This document shows positions 57,301 through 64,000 of a DNA stretch of 64,000 bases, in pieces. The stretch spans positions 276,155,871 to 276,219,870 of the forward strand of contig CM061141.1 of the NCBI GenBank assembly GCA_030789695.1, given 5' to 3'. The notes under the pieces are model-generated. The model did no database searches and was not told the DNA's origin. It saw only the letters and a program-made list of their open reading frames with translations. Every line of letters starts with the position of its first letter. Position 1 is the first letter of the stretch. Origin of the DNA: Scilla litardierei. Taxonomy: Eukaryota; Streptophyta; Magnoliopsida; Asparagales; Asparagaceae. The position numbers and the translations under genes are program-made.

Positions 57301-57882
57301 AGGGTTTATTATAATAATAAGGTTTGATATGTAGCCCTAGGGGTTTTAGGTTAAGTGTGTTAGGGGGGATAGTAGGGGTACAATTCGGGGGAGGTCCAGG
57401 GGCAAAATAGAGGAGGAGATTAGGAAAGATATTATGAAAATAATTAGGGATATGAAACAGATTTGATATCAAATTCAAAATTTGAATCTGATGGGGAGAT
57501 CGACGGTCGAGACTTCTCGGAGTGATAACTCTCAAACCGGGCGTCAGAAAAATAATCCGAAAATACCGGTGCGATCGTGGAGACGAGACGCACAGATCTA
57601 CGGAGCCCGATCGTGCATAACGCCTACCAAGAATTTACGAAAAATTGGAAACGGCGTTTGAGCCAATTGACTAAAACGCCCCCATCGTTCAAAGTCGTTT
57701 TGCGAGAAAACGAGCCGTGAAAAGACATTCCCAAAAATTACGATAAAATCCAACACCCCAAAACGATCGCAACGGCACTTCGCACCGCATATGCCAGAGC
57801 TCAGAAATGGCCAAATTAGAATACGTGCACGTCAAGGCACGTGCACGCAGAATCTATGAACGGTCGGAAAGCGGCTGTTACA
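54362..57882 (-). repeat. Right (5') LTR of element D
   Basis: 3521 bp. A sense-strand open frame at 57253-56642 (203 codons, Arg/Pro/Ser-rich, no ATG start) lies in the GC-rich island about 630 bp from the LTR start, the same relative place as the Pro-rich frame in C. Stops interrupt it in the other LTR. I do not regard it as a gene. Confidence 0.9.
55145..55372. repeat. Four ~60-bp tandem units with paired stems in LTR D (right copy)
   Basis: Same array as 48876-49103 with only a few substitutions. Confidence 0.85.
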
Positions 57883-57887
57883 CTATA

Positions 57888-59126
57888 AGGTCCCACTTGT
57901 TGCCTTTCTGGGAAGTTTTGTTGCGGTGGCCCCCGTGGTGGATAATTAGGTTGTGGTGGGGGAGCTCGGGCTTGAGGAGGTTGTTGAGGCGGGGGGTCTA
58001 AGGCACCATCATTATTAGCATAAGAAAAACCCGGATGGTTTCTAGCGGCCGGGTTGGCCCAATATCCAGAATTCCCCGCGACATATTGAATTTGCTCCAA
58101 AGCTCCTTCTCCTTACTCTCCTCCTACATACATGGCTTGGGATTGGTCTTGCCAATCGCTCATATGATTTGTCGGCGTGGATGTAGAGGGGGCTCCTTGA
58201 GGCTCCGTAATGAATTTCTCCAATCTCTCCACTACCTTGTGGATTGAATCAAATTTGTTGGCTAGCTCCGCGACGGCCTTGGCCTCATAAATGCTAGACA
58301 GCTTCAAGGAGGACGAAGAGTGTCCTCGCTCGTCGCCCCACTATTGGTTGTTCGAGGCCATCTCCTCAAGCAAAGCCGTAGCTTCATCGGGAGTCTTTGA
58401 CAAAATGGCTCCATTGGCGGTAGCATCAATAATTTGTTTCGTGCCCGGTTGGATTCCATTGTAGAAACTGTGGACAAGCTCCCAATCCTCAATGCTATGA
58501 TGGGGGCATTGATGTTGCAAGTCCTTGAAGCGCTCCCATGCTTCATAGAGAGTCTCTTGTGGTCCTTGCTTGAAGGACATGAGAGCACTTCTTATCTTCA
58601 CCGTCTTGGAGGGCGGGTAAAATTTGTCGACGAATGCACTCGCCAATTCATCCCAAGTGGTGAAGATTCCTTCAGCTTGCGTCCTCAATCAATATAATGC
58701 CTTGTCCTTGAGTGTGAAAGGGAAGAGGCGCAGTCTGATAGCATCCACGGAGACGCCCGACATTTGGAAGGTGGCACACTTTGATAGGAAGAGCTGGATG
58801 TGGTAATGAGGGTTTTCATGGGAGTTCCCATGAAACGGATCTTGTTGCATAAGAACCACCAATCCGGTCTTCAACTCAAAATTTTTGTCGGCCGCCAACT
58901 CCGGCATGGCTATGGACGAGGTCGTGGAAGAAGTCTTAGGCCGAAGCCTATCTCTTATGGAAATAATCCTTGCCATTCGCTCCGCCAATTCTTCAGGTGT
59001 CTCAGGATGGGTCATAAAATTTCCTTCCGTAATGGGTCTCCTCTCCGCTCGGATCCTCCTCAATGTACGCTCGATCTCCGGATCGTATAGTATCTCTTCG
59101 GGGTTCGCCGAGGATCTCGTGTACAT
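57888..59126 (-). pseudogene. N-terminal and central gag of B
   Basis: Starts at ATG 59126 (MYTRSSANPEEILYDPEIER). The retrotransposon-gag core has LRLFPFTLKDKALY (~58735-58690), LRTQAEGIFTTWDELASAF, ETLYEAWERFKDL, HHSIEDWELVHSFYNGI and LSKTPDEATALLEEMASNNQ. A Pro-rich stretch (57990-57900) ends at element D; the rest is at 46573-48090. In-frame stops at ~58689, 58341 and 58113 replace Gln or Trp codons seen in A, as C-to-T type changes. No frameshift is evident. The product would form the virus-like particle. Confidence 0.85.
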
Positions 59127-59242
59127 GCAAGGGAAAACAGAGTTTCAAAAAAATAGTTAGCACAACGGAAGGGCAAAATAAAAATAGAAATAATAGAACA
59201 AAAAAGAAAAATAGCTAGGTAGGTAGAATCAAACACTATTAC

Positions 59243-59260
59243 CTCCCCGGCAACGGCGCC
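59243..59260 (-). promoter_or_regulatory. Primer-binding site of B (tRNA-Asp)
   Basis: The minus strand reads TGGCGCCGTTGCCGGGGA, an exact complement of the 3' end of plant tRNA-Asp, six bases after the LTR end. Confidence 0.9.
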
Positions 59261-60314
59261 AAAAACTTGATCGCGCCCCGGATACACGTCCCGGAACGGC
59301 GACATTGTAGTCTTACCGCAAGCGCACGGTGTAGCGGCGAGCGGGTATCGAACACAGGGAGGCCTAATAACAGTGTCTTCTTCAATCACCTGGCTATAAG
59401 AAAAGTCAAGAAACGTTCGCAGTAATGCGGTCACAGTCGTTCAATTGTATAAAAGAAATAACAAATTAATAAGGACGCCTAGGGGTAGGGAATCCCTGCT
59501 ACTCGTCATATCTCATCATCGTGATTCGTAGGTTTCACAATTACTAGACTTGAAACTCGGGTGAAATAGTTGCAACTAAATGTAGAACCAAGCTCACGCT
59601 ATTGCGCTATTGCCGGTCTATAGCCAACCTAGGGTAGGGTCCAATCTCTTGCAAACCCTAACCTAGGCAAACTAGCGTGAAGAACAACATCATCATTCAA
59701 TCGCCCCTCGAGCCCACTCTCGTGCAAACTCGAGCTACGACCTAGGTTGGGATAGTTCCTACCCGTCCAATCTCTTGCAAACGGGTATAGGTATAGAATT
59801 ACAATCGAAAACCCTAGTTTCGGTCCAATCTCTTGCAAACCGATTCCGGAGAAATTCAATTGCAACCCAATTCTAATTTCTAGGGCTTCCTATCGAGTTG
59901 GGATCCAATCTCTTGCAAATCCCAATCGGTATGAATCCCTAGCTATTCGTATTATAGCAATCCCAAACTAACCCGAATCAATTCTAGCAATAATTTCACC
60001 AATTCATCACAAATTGGAAATAGGGTTCGTTGGGTTCATCCCCACGCCCTAAGACGGTAGAACTACTTACAATTCATAATCAAATCCAATAGAAATTCAC
60101 CAGTAAGATGAATGGAATTCATAGCTATATTCAATAAATCTATAAAAATGAAGTTTTTGAGAGAGAGAGAGAGAAACCAATGAAGAACATGATAGCATCC
60201 AACAAAAAATCACTTTTCTCTCCTCCCCTAAAAGCTAAATCTAATTCCTAAAAAGTTCATCAAAAAGGGCTACAAAAGTTCTGAAAAAGCTCTCTAAACT
60301 AGGTTAAAAACTGG

Positions 60315-60324
60315 GGTTAAATAC
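60315..60324 (-). promoter_or_regulatory. TATA-like box in 5' LTR of B
   Basis: The minus strand reads GTATTTAACC, 84 bp downstream of the array, upstream of gag. Confidence 0.5.
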
Positions 60325-60407
60325 CACCCAAAATCTCCCAAAAAATCCTGACGAAAATGCCCATGCGCAGCCTCAAAATCGCAGTTTACGCTACAGGCAG
60401 CGCGGCT

Positions 60408-60798
60408 CACTCGGTCGAGTGACAAATGTCACTAGGTCAAGTGACAAACCCTGTACAATTACAAAGAGTTGGGGGTCTCGGGGTTCGTCTCCTCGGGAGT
60501 CACTCAGTCGAGTGACTTTTCTTCACTCGGCCGGTGGGCGTTCTTCACTCGGGCGGACGGTGTTCCTCGCTTGGCCGAGTCGGAGCTTGGGACTGTACAG
60601 ACGGATTCCAGAGAGTTCAGCATTTTTGATGCCGTCGTCTTGGCTCCACTCGGGCGAGGGATGACTCGGTGCTCGGCCAAGTGGTATGGCGATGCTCGGC
60701 CGAGTGCACGCTGATATTGGCTCTGATGTGTGTCCGATCTGGCTGGCCGAGCGGGCTGTCTATGCACGGCCGAGTCACTCCTTCACTCGGCCGAGTGG
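60408..60798. repeat. CACTCGGCCGAGTG array in 5' LTR of B
   Basis: About 12 sites aligned with those in the 3' LTR. Several carry transitions at their CpGs, for example CACTCGGTCGAGTG (60408), CACTAGGTCAAGTG (~60429) and CACTCAGTCGAGTG (~60500), where the 3' LTR has CACTCGGCCGAGTG. Confidence 0.85.
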
Positions 60799-61092
60799 CA
60801 TGCTGAAAATGCTCATTCTTCATGTTTTTACCTCCTCGTCGCTCCCACGACGTTCTTTCTTCTTCCACTCCTCTCCAATCGCAAAATACCCCTCAAGAGA
60901 GTCGTCGGTGACACTCCGGAGTGGGTGCATCTCAGAATCACTCCAAATCGCTCTAAATCTCCTGAAATATGACAAAAACAACAAATCGTGAAAAGCATCG
61001 CAATATTGTCGAATAAACGTGAAAAACACGATTTGAGCGATCTAAATGGCATGCAAACATGCAAAAAAAAGGTGTAAAATATGGAGTGATCA

Positions 61093-61427
61093 GTGAGACC
61101 CTTCTATACAGGATGGTAAACATACTCACCAAAGTACCAACAGGTCATATCAACCATTCAATATGGTTCACACAATATTCCATCCATTTGCTTTGCATGT
61201 ATATATAACAAATTATTGCAGAATTGTCCATACTACTTGAGGGGGGGAAACAAGTAGATGTGAAGATCAAAAATTACCTTGAATCAACGCAACTTAGCAA
61301 AAGATCGGCTCAGCGGCCAAGTACGATAAAGACTGCAAGCATAATCGAAACAAATTAGAGAAATTAGATGTTGGGTAATCAGATAAAAAAATAATCATAC
61401 AATAAGTAAATGAGAAAGCTCCATCAC
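61093..61427 (-). other. Host sequence next to element B
   Basis: Begins GTGAG at the LTR edge. On the minus strand a possible last exon (~61339-61320) begins after TTGCAG and would reach a TGA about eight codons downstream of the exon at 61428-61665. Support is weak. AT-rich otherwise. Confidence 0.3.
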
Positions 61428-61665
61428 CTCTTGCTTTTGCTTGTCTTAAAAGAGATTCCAAGCAAAAAAGATGAAGCTGGTCCATGAAAACTTTTCCAAC
61501 CTCCATAAGATGGGGATTGTTGATAACCAGGACAATCACTAAAAGATAAGCCACAAGCTGCCATGTCAATCTTATTGTTGTTATGTTCCGTATTCCTTTA
61601 TCGAGCATGAGCAACAGCCCAGTTGATCCTGGTGGTTCATACAATGACATGACTAATGTTTCTAC
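61428..61665 (-). CDS. Unidentified exon-like segment
   Basis: Minus-strand open segment of 238 nt between an acceptor-like TGCAG (61670-61666) and a donor-like GAG/GTGATG (61427-61426). It encodes VETLVMSLYEPPGSTG, then GIRNITTIRLTWQLVAYLLV and HLFCLESLLRQAKAR, a helix-rich sequence. I do not recognise the family. The clean frame with both splice signals supports an exon; which gene it belongs to is unknown. Confidence 0.45.
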
Positions 61666-62717
61666 CTGCATATGTCGATTGGCAGATGGAAAATGATTGA
61701 TCAGACTAGGGTTTTAGACTTATCCCTCAGCTGTGATGGCTTGGAGATGCATATTTGTAATTGGTGGCTTGTGAAGGTGGTGACAAACTAAGCAATACCT
61801 AGAGATACCCACAATATATTATTTAGGTGTGGAATTGAGGCCTCATTATTCTACCACTGGAGCTTGAGAGGGTACTATGTATTGTTCATTACATGAGCTT
61901 CTGCTAATCATGTGCATCGTTTAAAGAAGATAACAATGCCCGCAACAATTCAAATTTGTACAAGCTAAGAAATGCGGACAACATGGATGCAACATGAGAC
62001 CCATATCAAGTAACACGCTGCAAAGAGAGTAATTACTATGTTATCTCTCAAATGAAGGTCTATTTAATCTGATAAATATGCAACATTACCATATCAAGTA
62101 ACACACTTAACCAGGTTATGAATACCAAATACATTCATGAAAGTTATAAACCTGCAAACAGTATAGAACGATACAAATAACACTAGGTAGTTGGTATCAA
62201 AAAAGACGTTAAACAAATGCAACATTATCGCATCTAATGAGTCAGTAATAAAAGAGGTTGGGAATGATCTTGCAATGGTGACAGAATAAAAAAACATTGT
62301 CATCTGCATAGCATTTATAAATTTACAGCAGAAGATTTGAAAGTGTGTAATGCCCTTATCCTACCATCCACAATTGGCATACACTATTTATATTCAGTGA
62401 TACCTTAGACATTTAGTATTAATGAACCTGGAGCTATTGAAGTTGTCAAATAACTTATTCTAAATATTTTGTCAACAAGTTCTATTGCTATTACAACCCT
62501 TCTTCAATCCTATACATTCCATACTTTCAAGTTTCAGCTTCTTACATTTTGTTTACCTAATGATCATGGAGTTGAAAAATGCCACACAAAGCTTCCACAA
62601 AGAAGAAATTTCTTTATTCAACCTTCATGATAGGATTACCATGATCTAATCTGGAAATTACAAAAGCATTCTATGATGGACGAAAATGAAATATACAGAG
62701 GGAAAGCATTTTTTTAC
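61666..62717 (-). other. Intron-like or intergenic host DNA
   Basis: About 1 kb, AT-rich. A minus-strand open stretch at 62309-62094 (MTMFFYSVTIARSFPTSF) follows a CAG but has no recognisable homologue. Otherwise nothing seen. Confidence 0.35.
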
Positions 62718-62976
62718 CTTGTAATACACCCATTCCTGCTGACCTTGTGCCGGGTAGTGGCAGAGAGGAGTGTCGCTGCAAAAGGCTAATCGCCTTGTTG
62801 AAACGTAGAGAGTCCCAATCACAGGCCCAGACGAAGTCAAAATGTAACAAGCAAACGCCTTCCGAAGCTGTTCTGCTGGAAGGGTACCAAATGTCTGCTG
62901 AAAAATCTTGTCACTTCCTCCCTCTGCAAGAACCTTTGTTCCATGCGCGAGCCTGGCCATGGCAGCATCACATATG
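62718..62976 (-). CDS. GRAM-domain (GEM-like) exon
   Basis: Minus-strand exon of 259 nt from acceptor CTAG (62980-62977) to donor AAG/GTAAAA (62717-62716). It encodes ICDAAMARLAHGTKVLAEGG, SDKIFQQTFGTLPAEQLRKA, FACYILTSSGPVIGTLYVS and TRRLAFCSDTPLCHY…WVYYK. This is the core of the GRAM domain of plant GEM-like/ABA-responsive proteins (membrane-lipid-binding PH-like fold). The exon breaks where such proteins continue with VVIPL-type sequence. The first exon expected for this gene is not visible upstream (62977-63749), and the rest is not seen downstream, so it may be a fragment or a gene with long introns split by the transposon nest. Confidence 0.8.
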
Positions 62977-63749
62977 CTAGAACTAGTTTTAACTGTCAAG
63001 TAAAAGGGTAGCTGTATATCAGACTCGATAAATAATTTTTCACCCCACAACGTTTAACTATCCAGTTTCAGCTGTTCAATTGCTGTTTTACTTTGGATTC
63101 ATATCCTAGCAATGAATTATTGATTTGCATTTGCTCAATCTACCATGGTAACTCTCATATAATGATTTCAGCAGTTGGATGCAAGAGAGTGATAACTTCT
63201 ATCTACAGTATTTATCATCTCAGTTACCGAATGGAGCTTTTGATTGTATCATGAAACCAACTGTTAGCCGACAATGGATGCATTTTCTCATGGGTATGCA
63301 AATGTACAATGGATGAAAACGACGAATTTGTATGGCAGAGATATATGATTTAATGATCCAACATAAAGCCATGAATTACCTGTAAACAACTGAATAACTT
63401 GGATTTTATCGTAGTTCTTCTGAATTAGACCAGATAATGTTGCGGGTAGTTCAGTAGTAATGATGCAATGACACAAGAAATCGTATAGCTTGCCAAATTC
63501 AGTACAATATCAAAATTTTCTTACAAGATCACACCAAATCTTCAACCTAACTGTCAAATTTCAAAATTTTAAGTGAAGAACCAATGACGCATCAACCTCA
63601 GCAATCCAATTAACAAAATTTCGCAAAAAAAATTCAGTTAAATCAAGAGGAGAAAAAATTCAGCAATCTTCAACCTAACTGTAATCGACCTTTCTTAATT
63701 AAAAATATAAGGGGGAAAAGCAAGAAATTTGAAGGTGAGAGAGTAGTAC
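62977..63749 (-). other. AT-rich DNA between the two exons
   Basis: It starts with a consensus donor (GTACTA, 63749-63744) and ends with a possible acceptor before the GRAM exon, so it could be read as one intron. No second exon of the acetyltransferase-like gene (expected LMILVDDAGG-type) is seen. Confidence 0.4.
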
Positions 63750-63932
63750 GGCGACGGTGAGACCGCGGAATACGTCGAGAGAGGCGATACGCTTCGACCT
63801 CGGCTGCTTCTGCTTCTCATCGAGGTTGGCGTCCCCGGCGTCGGAGATCTCAGCAATCTGACTGTAGGGGTGAGGTGGGGGGTCCTCGATGGAGTGGAAT
63901 CGACGGATGAGCTCTTGCTGAGGGTTCGCCAT
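63750..63932 (-). CDS. First exon of a heparan-alpha-glucosaminide N-acetyltransferase-like gene
   Basis: Minus strand, ATG at 63932, 61 codons, ending at a GCC/GTACTAC donor in phase 0. It encodes MANPQQELIRRFHSIEDPPP, then an acidic linker and SKRIASLDVFRGLTVA. The (K/R)RxxSLDxFRGLT motif precedes the first transmembrane helix in plant HGSNAT-like membrane acyltransferases, where exon 1 commonly stops near this point. The expected next exon is not found in the following 770 bp. It may be an intact gene with a long intron, a truncated copy, or part of a chimeric transcript with the GRAM exon. Confidence 0.75.
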
Positions 63933-64000
63933 TGTCTGATGGAGTTGGTGTTCTCCGATGCTTCGTCGCCAAACTCCGACTAGACTCAAATCTTGGGTGC
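63933..64000 (-). promoter_or_regulatory. 5' flank of the acetyltransferase-like exon
   Basis: 68 bp to the window edge. The open frame continues upstream of the chosen ATG (MSLVGVWRRSIGEHQLHQT), so an earlier start at 63989 is possible; I prefer 63932 because homologous proteins start close to the SLDVFRGL motif. Confidence 0.3.

Larger units (their letters stand above)
48091..57882 (-). mobile_element. LARD-like LTR retrotransposon D inserted in gag of B
   Basis: 9.8 kb with direct LTRs of 3525 and 3521 bp and a 2.75-kb interior with no retrotransposon protein. An exact 5-bp target duplication CTATA flanks it (48086-48090; 57883-57887). On the minus strand the LTR starts TGTAAC and ends GTGACA; the polypurine tract AAGGTGGGTAGAA is at 51628-51616, so the element runs right to left. 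The LTRs are almost identical, so it is a recent insertion. The interior start matches that of C. Confidence 0.9.
39634..61092 (-). mobile_element. Athila-like non-autonomous element B
   Basis: Minus strand. 5' LTR 61092-59267, primer site 59260-59243, gag-pro 59126-46573 (interrupted by D), post-protease motif, palindrome array, TATA box, ORF1 45346-43292, untranslated region, polypurine tract, and 3' LTR 41310-39634 truncated by ~140 bp at its end. About 11.7 kb without D. Gag-pro and ORF1 stay in frame apart from single stops. There is no RT, RNase H or integrase. The flank at 61093 is host DNA. Same family as A. Confidence 0.85.
59267..61092 (-). repeat. 5' LTR of element B
   Basis: 1826 bp; starts TGATCACTCC at 61092 and ends GCGCGATCA at 59267. 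It contains the array 60798-60408, a TATA-like box 60324-60315 and four TTTGCAAGAGATTGGA motifs (59640-59920). Confidence 0.9.

Noticed and set aside
59242..59260. A tRNA-Asp gene
   Set aside because: Only the 3' 18 bases match, inside an LTR retrotransposon, so it is a primer-binding site.

Overview
This window is plant nuclear DNA. About 61 kb of it is a nested cluster of LTR retrotransposons, and the last ~2.9 kb (61093-64000) is host sequence with recognisable gene exons. The evidence for a plant is the Athila-type Ty3/gypsy gag-pro and ORF1 proteins, primer sites matching tRNA-Asp (Ty3) and initiator tRNA-Met (Ty1/copia), a Helitron terminus, and plant-type exons (a GRAM/GEM-like exon and a heparan-alpha-glucosaminide N-acetyltransferase-like first exon). 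A flowering plant is likely; I cannot name the species.

Layout. E0 (1-~860) is a fragment with a tandem palindromic array. F (~860-8330, minus strand) is an Athila-like element: 5' LTR 6573-8330, decayed gag-pro, palindrome array, TATA box, decayed ORF1. X (8331-10110, minus) is the RNase H end and integrase of an Athila-type pol; these are the only Ty3-type replication domains in the window. G (10111-26059, minus) has a 3' LTR broken by a Helitron, an ORF1 split by the LARD-like element C (14536-23253), an array and a gag-pro remnant. A (26060-39410, plus) has a 5' LTR, gag-pro and 3' untranslated region, and is interrupted by a Ty1/copia element (31355-38829, 5-bp target duplication AATGA). 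A ~220-bp hairpin-rich fragment (39411-39633) joins A to B. B (39634-61092, minus) is a nearly complete non-autonomous element: LTR, gag-pro, array, TATA box, long ORF1, untranslated region, LTR. It is interrupted by the LARD-like element D (48091-57882, target duplication CTATA).

Main observation. The Athila-like elements F, G and B each carry the same module twice: a cluster of short palindromes followed by a TATA box. One copy lies in the LTR and drives gag-pro. The other lies between gag-pro and ORF1 and would drive ORF1. Within an element both copies use the same palindrome, but the palindrome differs between families: CACTCGGCCGAGTG in A/B, CACACGGTCGTGTG in G, an ACG/ATG-flanked CGGTCG in F, and CTAGTCGGTCGGT in E0. 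All share a CGGYCG core. Spacing from array to TATA is about 75-85 bp in LTRs and about 6-10 bp at ORF1. ORF1 in B is one frame of ~684 codons with a basic N-terminus, a possible coiled coil and a proline-rich tail, and no visible RT, integrase or envelope features. I infer that ORF1 may be a family-specific DNA-binding regulator acting on its own palindromes, by analogy with the VANC anti-silencing proteins of VANDAL transposons. This is a hypothesis.

A, B, F and G all pass directly from protease to the post-pol motif without RT, RNase H or integrase. They would therefore depend on enzymes supplied in trans. Right of the nest, three exon-like segments on the minus strand appear to come from at least two unrelated genes.
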